Origin: UBA6115 sp040776985
GTDB lineage: Bacteria; Bacillota; Clostridia; Christensenellales; Aristaeellaceae
Length of the DNA: 64,000 bases
Assembly (NCBI GenBank): GCA_040776985.1
Contig: JAXGZL010000002.1
Span: 930,001-994,000 of the forward strand
Direction of reading: 5' to 3'
Shown: in pieces, positions 43,367 to 52,209 of the stretch
How positions within the stretch are numbered: the first letter of the stretch is position 1
How the letters are laid out: the number at the start of each line of letters is the position of its first letter
Translations under genes and position numbers: made by a program
The notes under the pieces: generated by a model
The model's input: the letters and a program-made list of their open reading frames with translations, nothing else
What the model was told of the DNA's origin: nothing
Database searches by the model: none

Positions 43367-43395
43367 ATTTTATCCCCCGGAGCGCCAACTGTCAA
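43367..43395 (-). promoter_or_regulatory. Promoter of the SCIFF operon
   Basis: Minus strand: perfect TTGACA (43390-43395), 17-base spacer, TAAAAT (43367-43372), 33 bases before the peptide start. Confidence 0.85.
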
Positions 43396-43398
43396 GGT

Positions 43399-43428
43399 TT
43401 GCCAGGCCGAGCGGAATGATGGTATAAT
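43399..43428 (+). promoter_or_regulatory. Promoter of the alcohol dehydrogenase gene
   Basis: TTGCCA (43399-43404), 18-base spacer, perfect TATAAT (43423-43428), 28 bases before the start. It is back to back with the SCIFF promoter, 3 bases between the -35 boxes. Confidence 0.75.
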
Positions 43429-43456
43429 CAGGCGGATTGTGAAAGGAGGTTGTCTG

Positions 43457-44632
43457 ATGAATCCTTTTGTATATTACAGTCCCACCCGCTATGTCTTTGG
43501 CCCCGAGGCGGAAATGGAAACCGGCCGGCACGCCGGGGAACTGGGCATTGGCAGTGTTCTGATTGTGTATGGGCAGGGCTCTGTGGTGCGCTCAGGCCTG
43601 CTGGGCCGGGTGAAAGCCTCCCTGGAGGAGCATGGCATTGCGGTCAGGGAACTGTCCGGCATCGTGCCCAACCCCCTGTCCACCCCGGTCTATCAGGGGA
43701 TTGAGCTGGCCCGGAAAATGAAGGCGGACGCCGTCCTGGGCCTGGGGGGCGCCAGCGCCATGGACAGCGCCAAGGCCATCGCGGTGGGCGTGCCCTATGA
43801 GGGGGATTTCTGGGACTTCTATTCCGCCAAGGCTGTCCCCCAGCAGGCGCTGAAGCTGATCGCCGTGCCCACCCTGTCCGCCGCCGGCAGCGAGGGCAGC
43901 AACTCCAGCGTTATCACCAATGATCAGCTGACCTTGAAGCGGGGCCTCAGAAGCCCGTTGATCCGGCCCCAATTGGCCATCATGAACCCGGCCCTCACCT
44001 TTACCGTGCCCCGGGAGCAAAAGGCCTATGGCACCGCGGATATCCTCTCCCATGTGTTTGAGCGCTACTTCACCAACACCCAGGATGTGGCCCTCACCGA
44101 TGCCCTGGGCGAGGCGCTGATGCGCCAGGTGATGCGGGCTGCCCCCATCACCCAGGAAGAGCCTGAGAACTACGCCGCCCACGCGGATATCATGTGGGCG
44201 GGCACCCTGGCCCACAACGACACCGTGGGGGTGGGCAGGGAGCAGGACTGGGGCTGCCATGCCCTGTCAAACGCCATCTCCGCCCGCTTTGGCGCGGCCC
44301 ATGGCGCAGCCCTGGCGGTGCTGTTCCCCAGCTGGCTGGAGGAGCAGCTGCCCCATGACCCCATCCGCTTTGCCCAGTTCGCGGTCAATGTGATGGGCGT
44401 TCCCAATGATTTCAGGGACCCTGCCGCCACGGGCCTTGCCGGCATCAACCGCCTGCGGGACTTCTTCAAAAGCCTGGGCCTGCCCAGTTCCCTGAAGGCC
44501 TTCGGGGTCACAGAAAAAGACCTCACCCCCCTGGCGGATGAAGCCCCCTACAACGCTGCCGGCACCATCGGCTTTTTCAGGCCGCTGACCCGGGAGCACA
44601 CGCTGTCCATCTACCGCAGGGCCTTTATTTAA
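43457..44632 (+). CDS. Iron-containing alcohol dehydrogenase (butanol dehydrogenase-like)
   Basis: 391 residues. NAD(P)-binding GLGGASAMDSAKAIAVG; iron ligands in YGTADILSHVFERYF (Asp, His) and HALSNAISARFGAAHGAALAVLFP (two His). It would reduce aldehydes to alcohols during fermentation. ATG 43457 follows AAAGGAGG; the longer frame upstream is antisense to the SCIFF genes and is rejected. The 3' end overlaps convergent tadA by 8 bases. Confidence 0.92.
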   Translation: MNPFVYYSPTRYVFGPEAEMETGRHAGELGIGSVLIVYGQGSVVRSGLLGRVKASLEEHGIAVRELSGIVPNPLSTPVYQGIELARKMKADAVLGLGGASAMDSAKAIAVGVPYEGDFWDFYSAKAVPQQALKLIAVPTLSAAGSEGSNSSVITNDQLTLKRGLRSPLIRPQLAIMNPALTFTVPREQKAYGTADILSHVFERYFTNTQDVALTDALGEALMRQVMRAAPITQEEPENYAAHADIMWAGTLAHNDTVGVGREQDWGCHALSNAISARFGAAHGAALAVLFPSWLEEQLPHDPIRFAQFAVNVMGVPNDFRDPAATGLAGINRLRDFFKSLGLPSSLKAFGVTEKDLTPLADEAPYNAAGTIGFFRPLTREHTLSIYRRAFI

Positions 44633-45080
44633 GGCCCTGCTCCCTTTGCTGGCTGAAAAAACGGTTCAGCAGCGCCTCTGATTCCCGGGCCATCATCCCT
44701 CCCTCACAGGCCACCCGGTGGTTGAAGGCCGGGTCCAGGGGCAGGGCATAGCGGCTGCCGCAGCAGCCATACTGGCGGTCAAAGGCGGCAAACACCACCC
44801 GGGACAGCCGGGCCATGATCAGGGCCCCCGCGCACAGGGGGCAGGGCTCCAGGGTCACGTACAGCGTGCAGCCGTGCAGCTTCCTGTCAGAAAGCGCCTC
44901 CTGGGCGCGGCTGATGGCAAGCATCTCCGCATGGTGCAACGCGCCGCCCGCCCGCTCCCTCTGGTTATGCGCAGCGCCCAGCAGGGTATCATCTTTAACA
45001 ACGAGGGCGCCCACCGGCACCTCAAAAGGATCCCGTTTGGCCCAGTCAAGGGCCAGGCGCATCCAATCTCTGTCTGTCAT
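44625..45080 (-). CDS. tadA: tRNA-specific adenosine deaminase TadA
   Basis: 151 residues, cytidine-deaminase fold. Zinc and catalytic motifs: LHHAEMLAIS (His and Glu) and LEPCPLCAGALIMAR (two Cys). It makes inosine at the wobble base of tRNA-Arg(ACG). ATG 45080 follows AGGAGGGA; the longer frame lacks a ribosome site. Confidence 0.93.
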   Translation of the reverse strand: MTDRDWMRLALDWAKRDPFEVPVGALVVKDDTLLGAAHNQRERAGGALHHAEMLAISRAQEALSDRKLHGCTLYVTLEPCPLCAGALIMARLSRVVFAAFDRQYGCCGSRYALPLDPAFNHRVACEGGMMARESEALLNRFFSQQREQGLK

Positions 45081-45133
45081 GGCCTTATCCCTCCTGTTGG
45101 GATAATACCACAAAACCTCTGAAAGGAGAGCCC

Positions 45134-45697
45134 ATGATGAAGCCCACCACTTTGGATGCAATCCAGCAGCGCCGCAGCCACCGGAAGTACAAGCCGGAGC
45201 AGCTGACGGAAGAGCAGCTCAACGCCGTTCTGGACGCTGCCATTTCCTCTCCCTCTGCCAACAACCATCAGCCCTGGCATTTTTCCGTTGTGCAGGATTC
45301 TGCGCTTCTGGACCGTATTCATGAAGAGGCAGCCAAGGTCGCCCTGGCGCGGGAGCCAGGCAAGCGCAGCCCCCGCTACAACGACCCGGCCTTTCAGCTG
45401 TTCTACCATGCCCCCACGGTGATCTTCCTGTCCGCCCCCGCGGACAACCGCTTTGCGATGGTGGACTGCGGCATCGCCGTGTATGGCATCGCCCTGGCCG
45501 CCAAATCCCTGGGCCTTGGCAGCGTGATTCTGGGCCTGCCCCATGACGCCTTCGCCGGCCCTGCCAGGGAGGATCTTGCAAAAGCGCTGCAGTTCCCGGA
45601 AGGGCACCAGTTTGTCATCGCCATTGCCCTGGGGCAGGCGGATGACCAGAAAGCCGCCCCAGATAAACACCCGGAGAAAATCAGCATCATCCGCTAA
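45134..45697 (+). CDS. Nitroreductase-family FMN protein
   Basis: 187 residues. The opening IQQRRSHRKYKPEQLTEEQL and SPSANNHQPWHFSVVQD are the FMN-binding signatures, and GIAVYGIALAAKSLGLGSV lies at the dimer interface. The physiological substrate is unknown. AAGGAGAG precedes the ATG. Followed 20 bases later by the large surface protein gene. Confidence 0.9.
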   Translation: MMKPTTLDAIQQRRSHRKYKPEQLTEEQLNAVLDAAISSPSANNHQPWHFSVVQDSALLDRIHEEAAKVALAREPGKRSPRYNDPAFQLFYHAPTVIFLSAPADNRFAMVDCGIAVYGIALAAKSLGLGSVILGLPHDAFAGPAREDLAKALQFPEGHQFVIAIALGQADDQKAAPDKHPEKISIIR

Positions 45698-45717
45698 TCA
45701 ATTGATCGGAGGAAATC

Positions 45718-48700
45718 ATGAACCAACCGTCCGCCCTGAAAACCCTGCTTCTGGCCATGCTTCTGGTGATGGTTCTGGCTCTGCCTGCCATGGCCAACAC
45801 CGGCACCATCTCTGGCGTCGCCTATGTTGACATCAACCTGGACAGCCAGCCCGGCGCCAACGAGCGCCTGGTGGACAACGTGGAGGTGGCCCTGTACCAG
45901 GTGGAGGGGGACAGCAGCAAGCTGCTTTCCACCGCCATCACCGGGGCTGACGGCGCCTACCAGTTCAGCCAGCTGCCGGCAGGGGACTATTATCTCACCG
46001 CCTCCCTCACCAAAGGCTTGGTGTTTGGCCCCTATGATGCCACTGGCAGCGCCATGCTGCCCGCATCCGGCAGAAGCAGCAAAACCCCCACCTTCCGCCT
46101 GGAAGGGGGATCGGTGCAGAAGAACATCGGCGCCACCGCCAAAAGCACCTACATCAGCGTGGTGGCCTTTGGGGATGAGAACATGAACGGCGGACGGTTC
46201 AGCAGCGAGCCCCTCCTCCGGGATGTGCTGATCGAGGTGCTCTTTGACGCGGAAGGGGAAACCCATGTGGTTGCCTCCGCCACCACCAACAAGGACGGCG
46301 TGGCCAAGATCTCTGACCTCAGCCCCGGCACCTTCCGCATCGCGGCCACCATGCCCAGCCCCTATATCATCGGGCCCCTGGGGCAGAAAATGACCGCCTT
46401 TTACAACACCGTCAACCCATCAGAATCCAACCGCGGGGAATCCAACCCCTTCCCGCTGACCACCAGCATCGGCCTGGGGGTGGGCGGCGTCAAATCCGGC
46501 AGCCTCAGGGGCAGCACCTGGTTTGACCAGAACATGAACGGGGTCATGGACGCAGGGGAAGCTGGCGCCAGCGGCCTTGTGCTGACGCTGACCAACCCGG
46601 AGCTGGGCGTCACCCGGACGCTCACGGTGGACAACCAGAACGAGTATGAGTTCAACCTCCTGCAGGCGGGCAGTTATGTGCTGAGCGCCGCCCTGCCGGA
46701 TGGGCAGATGTTCACCCTGCCGGGGGGCGATTCCCTGTTTACCAGCGCCTACAAAACCAGCCAGGATCACCAACAGACGGTGGCTGAGGGCGGCACCGCC
46801 ACGGTGAAGCCCATCGGCGTGATGCCCGCCACCAGCCTTGAGGTGGTGGCCTTCCATGACAGCAACTATAACGGCATGCCGGACGAGGGCGAGCCGCCCT
46901 TTGCCGGCGCTGAGATAAGCGTTCTTGAAGAGGGCAAGGTGGTGGCCAGCACCCAGACGGATGCCCAGGGCATTGCCCGCATCGCACGGCTGCGGGGCGG
47001 CAATGTGTCCCTGAAGGCCAAGCTGCCCGCTGACCAGGCCTTCTCTGTGGCGGGCGCTGAAGGCGGCAACGCTTTTTCCGCCAAAACCGCGGTATCCGAG
47101 CTCAGCATTGAAGCCGCCGTTCCCCACGGGGAAAACACCCGGCTTCACGCCGGCGTCACCCTGCCCGGGGTGATCGCGGGCAGCCTGTTTGAGGACAACA
47201 ACACCTCCGGCGTCTTTGACCAGGGCGAGGGCATGCTGCCGGGGTTCACTGTGCAGGCTCTTGACCAGGACGGCAATGTGGTGGCAGAAACCACAACCAA
47301 CAACGAAGGCGCCTACGAGCTGCAGCCCCTCCTGCCGGGCGACTATCAGGTGCGGGTGCAGCTGCAGTCCCCCTACATCTTCTCCAGCCCCTCCCAGACC
47401 GGCGCGGGCATGGAAAACAAGATCACCAGCCAGACCCCGGAATATGGGCTCACCGACGCGCTCCATGTGGCCCCCGGCCAGCGGGCGGAACAGGTGGATG
47501 CCGGCGCCTTCAAGTCCGGCGTGGTAAACGGCCAGGTGCTGCTGGGGGACGAGCGGGACGGCTTTGACGGCGCCATGGGCGGGCTGCCCGGCGTCCTGGT
47601 TGAACTGACTGATGAGAACAACGACTTGGTAAGCGACTTCACCATCGCCAAAACGGATGAGGCGGGCAACTTCTCCTTAAAGGGCGCCCTGCCCGGCACC
47701 TACAAGCTGCGCTACACCCTGCCAACTCATGCCAAGTTCAGCCAGCCGATGCAGGAGGAGGACAGCTGGCTGACAGAGCCCTTCACCGTATCTGCCGGCG
47801 AGGTGCGCTCCGCCGAAGCGGTCTTCGCGGTGAAAACCGTGCGCTTCTCCGGCACCGCCATCAACGACCTGAACCTCAGCGGCACCCAGGATGAAGGCGA
47901 CAGCGCCCTGGCAGGCGTTTCCCTGCGGCTGTATTCGGATGAGGGAACAGAGCATAAAGCCACCACCGATGAAAACGGCGCTTTTACCATGGAGGGCATC
48001 CGCCCGGGCTCCTACGCCCTGGAGGTGACGCTGCCCGAAGGCCTGGCCATCGGATTTGCGGAAAACAGCCCGGTGACCGCCAGCATTGGCGGCAGCGCCA
48101 CCGCTGACCTGGACTTCGCCATGGGCGAGGTGGTGGAGGGCAGGCTGATCGCCGCCGTCAAGCCCCTGGCCCTGACCGGCACCGCCTTCTATGACAACAA
48201 CATGAACGGCGCCTATGACGCGGATACCGACACCGCCTACGCGCCGGAGGTATTGCTGCGCCACCAGGCCACCGGGACGGAATACCCGCTGACCATCGGA
48301 CAGGACGGCAGTTTTGCCCTGCCTGCCGTGTTCCCGGGCGAATACCAGATGAGCCTGACCCTGCCGGAAGACCACCTGCTGACCCTGCCGGAAGGCGCCA
48401 GTCAGACAGGCGGCCAGTGGCAGACGGACATCAATTTGGATGAATACAACACAAACCTGGCCCTGGGCTTTGTCCAGTATGGCTCCATCTCAGGAACGGT
48501 CTGGAACATGGACGGCAGCAGCAAGAACGTGGACGGCCTGGTGATCAGCCTGAAGCGCGCTGACGGCAGCGCCGCGGGCGAGGCCACCTCTGCAAACGGC
48601 GGCGGCTTCCATTTTGACAAGCTCTACCCCGGCGAATACCGGCTCTTCAGCCAGTTGCCGGACACCTACCGCTTTGCCCGCAGCCTGGACACCCAGCAAC

Positions 48701-49242
48701 GCCCCAGCCTGATCACCTCGGACTCCTCCCCCACGGGCGCTGACGCCAGCCCCATCACCCTTGCCATGGGCGAAAAAAAGGCGGACCAGGACATCGGCAT
48801 GGGCGCGGTGGGCAAGCTGGGCGACATCGCCTGGCTGGACCTGAACGCCAACGGCATGCAGGACGCGGGTGAGCCCGGCGTGCCGGAAATCGGCATTTCC
48901 CTGTACCAGTACGGCCAGCTGATCACCAGCGCCACCACGGACGCCTATGGCCGCTACCTGATCAGCGACCTTTTCCCCGGCAACTACACGGTGGTGGTCA
49001 CCATGCCAAAGGAGCTGAAGCCCACCCTGGTTCAGACCCAGTTCCCCCTGGTGGCCAGCGTCATCGTCCCCAGCGAGGGCCACACCGGCCGGGCCGACAA
49101 TGTGCTGGTGCCCAGCGGCGGCCGCAACCTGAATTGTGACTTCGGCTTTGTCCTGGTCAACAAGGGGCAGCTGCCCGCTTCCATGCAGCACCTGCCCGTC
49201 AAGGACTGGAGCCCGGTGGTTGACGTGCAGCCGCAACGCTAA
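45718..49242 (+). CDS. Large secreted protein of about ten SdrD-B/Cna-B-like repeats
   Basis: 1174 residues. The signal peptide is LKTLLLAMLLVMVLALPAM with cleavage near MAN. About ten beta-sandwich modules of roughly 110 residues follow; many begin with a calcium-loop-like motif such as FDQNMNGVMDAGEAG, FEDNNTSGVFDQGEG, INDLNLSGTQDEGDS and LDLNANGMQDAGEPG, and end with LPAGDYYL- or LPGDYQV-like strands. No LPxTG motif, membrane helix, SLH or cell-wall-binding repeat is visible at the C-terminus (ends VVDVQPQR), so attachment is unexplained. A role as a stalk, adhesin or matrix protein is likely. Confidence 0.88.
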   Translation: MNQPSALKTLLLAMLLVMVLALPAMANTGTISGVAYVDINLDSQPGANERLVDNVEVALYQVEGDSSKLLSTAITGADGAYQFSQLPAGDYYLTASLTKGLVFGPYDATGSAMLPASGRSSKTPTFRLEGGSVQKNIGATAKSTYISVVAFGDENMNGGRFSSEPLLRDVLIEVLFDAEGETHVVASATTNKDGVAKISDLSPGTFRIAATMPSPYIIGPLGQKMTAFYNTVNPSESNRGESNPFPLTTSIGLGVGGVKSGSLRGSTWFDQNMNGVMDAGEAGASGLVLTLTNPELGVTRTLTVDNQNEYEFNLLQAGSYVLSAALPDGQMFTLPGGDSLFTSAYKTSQDHQQTVAEGGTATVKPIGVMPATSLEVVAFHDSNYNGMPDEGEPPFAGAEISVLEEGKVVASTQTDAQGIARIARLRGGNVSLKAKLPADQAFSVAGAEGGNAFSAKTAVSELSIEAAVPHGENTRLHAGVTLPGVIAGSLFEDNNTSGVFDQGEGMLPGFTVQALDQDGNVVAETTTNNEGAYELQPLLPGDYQVRVQLQSPYIFSSPSQTGAGMENKITSQTPEYGLTDALHVAPGQRAEQVDAGAFKSGVVNGQVLLGDERDGFDGAMGGLPGVLVELTDENNDLVSDFTIAKTDEAGNFSLKGALPGTYKLRYTLPTHAKFSQPMQEEDSWLTEPFTVSAGEVRSAEAVFAVKTVRFSGTAINDLNLSGTQDEGDSALAGVSLRLYSDEGTEHKATTDENGAFTMEGIRPGSYALEVTLPEGLAIGFAENSPVTASIGGSATADLDFAMGEVVEGRLIAAVKPLALTGTAFYDNNMNGAYDADTDTAYAPEVLLRHQATGTEYPLTIGQDGSFALPAVFPGEYQMSLTLPEDHLLTLPEGASQTGGQWQTDINLDEYNTNLALGFVQYGSISGTVWNMDGSSKNVDGLVISLKRADGSAAGEATSANGGGFHFDKLYPGEYRLFSQLPDTYRFARSLDTQQRPSLITSDSSPTGADASPITLAMGEKKADQDIGMGAVGKLGDIAWLDLNANGMQDAGEPGVPEIGISLYQYGQLITSATTDAYGRYLISDLFPGNYTVVVTMPKELKPTLVQTQFPLVASVIVPSEGHTGRADNVLVPSGGRNLNCDFGFVLVNKGQLPASMQHLPVKDWSPVVDVQPQR

Positions 49243-49254
49243 ACCAAACAACGA

Positions 49255-49298
49255 AAAAGTCCGGGGCTAGCAACTTGAACTGCCAGCCCCGGACTTTT
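49255..49298. terminator. Bidirectional terminator between the surface protein and yebC
   Basis: A 14-bp perfect stem: AAAAGTCCGGGGCT (49255-49268) with AGCCCCGGACTTTT (49285-49298). It has T-runs on both strands and serves both convergent genes. Confidence 0.9.
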
Positions 49299-49316
49299 CT
49301 TAACTGAAGAACTGAA

Positions 49317-50066
49317 TCAGCCTTCTTCCACCTGATCCTCAGGCAGATCGGCGTTGTGATAGACCTCCATCACGTCATCGTTGTCGTCCAGCATTTCCAG
49401 CAGTTTGCGCACCTTCTGAAGGGTTTCCTCGTCGCTCACCGCCACGGTGTTCTGGGGAATCTTGGTGCGCTCAGCCGACAGGAAGCTGTAGCCCGCCTGC
49501 TCCAGGCCTTCCCGCACGGCGGAGAAGTCCCCCGGCGCGGTATAGACCTCAAACACCTCCTCGGTGACCTCCACGTCCTCCGCCCCTGCTTCCAGGGCGT
49601 TCATCAGCACCTCGTCCTCCACCAGTTTGGGGTCCTGCTCGATCAGGATCAGGCCCTTGTGGTCAAACATGTAGCCCACCGAGCCGGTGGTGCCCAGGCT
49701 GCCGCCGTTTTTGTCAAAGATATGGCGCACGTCAGAGGCTGTGCGGTTGCGGTTATCCGTCACCACCTCAGCGATGATGGCCACGCCGCCCGGGGCATAG
49801 CCCTCATAGGTGATTTCCTCATAGACCACGCTTTCACTTTCGCCGGATGCCTTTTTGATGCTGCGGTTGATGTTGTCATTGGGCATGTTGCTGGCCTTGG
49901 CCTTGGCAATCACATCCCGCAGTTTGCCGTTGGTGGCGGGGTCTGCCCCGCCCTCCTTCACGGCGATGGCAATTTCGCGGCCGATCTTGGTGAAGATCTT
50001 GCCCCGCTGGGCGTCCGCCTTGCCTTTTCTGTGTTTGATATTTGCCCATTTGGAATGACCAGCCAT
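49317..50066 (-). CDS. YebC/PmpR-family protein
   Basis: 249 residues with the universal opening AGHSKWANIKHRKGKADAQRGKIFTKIGREI and the acidic C-terminal end. Members act as DNA-binding regulators or, as shown for some YebC homologues, as translation factors at proline-rich stretches. The latter is notable here because several proteins in this window are proline-rich. Ribosome site AGTGAGG. Confidence 0.95.
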   Translation of the reverse strand: MAGHSKWANIKHRKGKADAQRGKIFTKIGREIAIAVKEGGADPATNGKLRDVIAKAKASNMPNDNINRSIKKASGESESVVYEEITYEGYAPGGVAIIAEVVTDNRNRTASDVRHIFDKNGGSLGTTGSVGYMFDHKGLILIEQDPKLVEDEVLMNALEAGAEDVEVTEEVFEVYTAPGDFSAVREGLEQAGYSFLSAERTKIPQNTVAVSDEETLQKVRKLLEMLDDNDDVMEVYHNADLPEDQVEEG

Positions 50067-50124
50067 CTGAAAACCTCACTGTTTCTTAAGTTTTATTCAG
50101 TTTATCACGCCTTGGCCCGCGCCG

Positions 50125-50871
50125 TCAAACCATCTGCTCCCGCACCGCCAGGGCCCGGTCCGGGTAGTTGGTGATGAGCATGTCAGCGCCCAGCCGGAAG
50201 ATCTTTTTCATGTCCCGGTCGTCGTTGACCGTCCAGGTGTTCACCTGAAGACCTGCCTTCCGGGATTCCTCACATTCGATGGGGTTAAGGAGCAGCTCTG
50301 AATAGTGGGGGTGCAGCGCCTCGATGCCCAGCCGTTTTGCATAGTCCCAGGGGTCAATCATGCAGCAGTCATACAGCAGCCCGCAGACCGCGTCTGATTT
50401 AATCGCCTTCACCCGAAGCAGGGAATGGTGGTTGAAGGAGGAGTAGATGATCCGGTCCTCCAGCCCCTTGCGGGCCGCCAGGGCGATGCAGCGTTCCTCC
50501 ATCCCCTCATAGGGCATGCGGCTGTTTTTCAGCTCCACATTGATCAAAAGGGAGGTGTCCCGCAGCAGGTCGAACACCTCCTCCAGCGTGGGGGCCTTGG
50601 CCTCCTTGTACTCCGGATGGGTGGCGTTGAATACATGGCGCTTGATGTCCCTGAGCGACAGCTGGCTGATATAGCCGGTGCCGTCGGACACCCGGTCAAT
50701 CCGCTCGTCATGGGTCACGATCAATTCCCGGTCGCGGCTGAGGTGAACATCCAGTTCCACTGCCTCTGCCTTCTGGTCAACGGCCAGCTGGAACGCCTCC
50801 AGGGTGTTTTCCGGCGCGTAGCCGGAGGCGCCCCGATGGGCGCAAATCAGTGTTTTCAAGCCTTCCTCCAA
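50125..50871 (-). CDS. Glycerophosphodiester phosphodiesterase
   Basis: 248 residues, GDPD TIM barrel. Catalytic motif AHRGASGYAPENTLEAF, metal site VELDVHLSRDRELIVTHDE, and LINVELKN. No signal peptide, so cytoplasmic. It would release glycerol-3-phosphate from deacylated phospholipids. Confidence 0.93.
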   Translation of the reverse strand: MEEGLKTLICAHRGASGYAPENTLEAFQLAVDQKAEAVELDVHLSRDRELIVTHDERIDRVSDGTGYISQLSLRDIKRHVFNATHPEYKEAKAPTLEEVFDLLRDTSLLINVELKNSRMPYEGMEERCIALAARKGLEDRIIYSSFNHHSLLRVKAIKSDAVCGLLYDCCMIDPWDYAKRLGIEALHPHYSELLLNPIECEESRKAGLQVNTWTVNDDRDMKKIFRLGADMLITNYPDRALAVREQMV

Positions 50872-50955
50872 TGTTTATCCTGGGATTTCCCGCGGTAGGA
50901 TGATAGTATAGACTGTGTGACAAAACAGCACAAGCCTCCCTCAGAAAGGACAGCC

Positions 50956-51330
50956 ATGGATTCCAGCCTTCTCAGCCTTGACCAGTTTACCCGCCTTCTG
51001 GAAGAAGCCGCCAGCCAACTGCCCCAGGAGATCTTCAGGGACCTCAACCTGGGCATCGGGGTGGTGGAAGGGTTTAAGCTGAACCACCGCACCGCCTCCG
51101 GCACCCCCGCCTATATCCTGGGGGAATACCGGGCCAGCCACAGCATGGGCCGGGGCATTGTGCTGTTCTATGGTTCCTTCCTGAAGGTCTATCCTGGCCT
51201 CAGGGAGGATGAGCGGGCAAAGGGGCTGATCATGGATGTCCTCAAGCATGAGCTGACCCACCATCTGGAGTCCCTGGCCGGGGCCCGGGACCTGGAGATC
51301 GCGGACGCCGCCCGCCTGCTTGACATGTGA
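50956..51330 (+). CDS. Small zincin-like metallopeptidase
   Basis: 124 residues with HExxH as LKHELTHHLESL near residue 100. It matches the short metallopeptidase (zincin-like) family common in Gram-positive bacteria; its substrate is not known. ATG 50956 follows AAAGGA. It lies between two divergent and convergent neighbours and is probably transcribed alone. Confidence 0.85.
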   Translation: MDSSLLSLDQFTRLLEEAASQLPQEIFRDLNLGIGVVEGFKLNHRTASGTPAYILGEYRASHSMGRGIVLFYGSFLKVYPGLREDERAKGLIMDVLKHELTHHLESLAGARDLEIADAARLLDM

Positions 51331-51336
51331 GCCGGC

Positions 51337-52209
51337 TTAATACCAGGTCTGCAGGAAGACGTTCACATACCAGTCCTTTTCAATCAGCCGGTACTGGAAG
51401 GTGTCCTTATCCACCTGCTCCTCTTGCGGCAGCGCCTGCATGTTGCGCTGCCTTTCCTCTGAAAGGCTGTCATACAGGAAGCTGTAGCGCTTGATGCGGT
51501 TGGACACATTGCCTTCCACTGTTTCAATCAGATAAACGCCATCCCCCTGGTGCTCTGTTCGCACCACCAGGCCCACATGGATGGTCTTGTTTTTCGCCCG
51601 CCTGCCATAAACCAGCAGGTAGCCGGGCCGGGGAATGTTGGTGACCCGGTCCATCCGGGTAAAGCCGTTAAGCAGCTTCAGCACATCCGCTTCCCGCACG
51701 GCGTGGGGATTGCCGTGGGGCTGCAGCTTGCTCCGCTCCCATTTGGCCATGGGAATCCCCGCCTTATGCAGGCAATAGCTGGTAAAGCCGCCGCACCAGC
51801 CAAACTTGCAGGCCCAGCCGCAAAACCACTTGGTGTAGCGGTTGCTGCGCCCGATGGTCTTGCCGTGGAAGTGCTCCCATTCCTCCAGGGCGATCGCCAG
51901 GGCTTTTTCGATCTGTTCCGGCATTTCCACCGATTCCAGCACCTGCAGCCAGGCCTTTTCAGTCGGCTGCCCATCCACCATCTGGCTGATCACCGCCTGC
52001 CCGGGCGAGAGCGCGGTGACCTCGCCCTTGTCGTCCACCGCCGCCACCTCAGGCGCGCTGCTGATCCAGGCGCCCTTGTCCTTGGTGAGGGGGCTGTAGC
52101 GCTCCCCCACCAGCATCCGGCGGGGCTCAGGCGTCCGTTCCGCAATCCCGCTTGGCAACAGAGCCGTCAGCAGAAGCACAGCCAGCGCCAGGGAAAGACA
52201 GCGCTTCAT
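51337..52209 (-). CDS. Secreted CHAP-like cysteine peptidase/amidase with Ig-like N-terminus
   Basis: 290 residues. Signal peptide LSLALAVLLLTALLPSGIA. Residues about 30-95 resemble a bacterial Ig-like (BIG2) module (ISSAPEVAAVDDKGEVTALSPGQAVIS). The C-terminal part looks like a CHAP/NlpC papain-like fold with a candidate catalytic Cys in KFGWCGGFTSYCLHKAG, and a candidate His in TIHVGLVV followed by ETVEGNVSNRIKRYSF. This suggests peptidoglycan cleavage. The start overlaps the end of the upstream flippase-like gene by 4 bases. Confidence 0.75.
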   Translation of the reverse strand: MKRCLSLALAVLLLTALLPSGIAERTPEPRRMLVGERYSPLTKDKGAWISSAPEVAAVDDKGEVTALSPGQAVISQMVDGQPTEKAWLQVLESVEMPEQIEKALAIALEEWEHFHGKTIGRSNRYTKWFCGWACKFGWCGGFTSYCLHKAGIPMAKWERSKLQPHGNPHAVREADVLKLLNGFTRMDRVTNIPRPGYLLVYGRRAKNKTIHVGLVVRTEHQGDGVYLIETVEGNVSNRIKRYSFLYDSLSEERQRNMQALPQEEQVDKDTFQYRLIEKDWYVNVFLQTWY

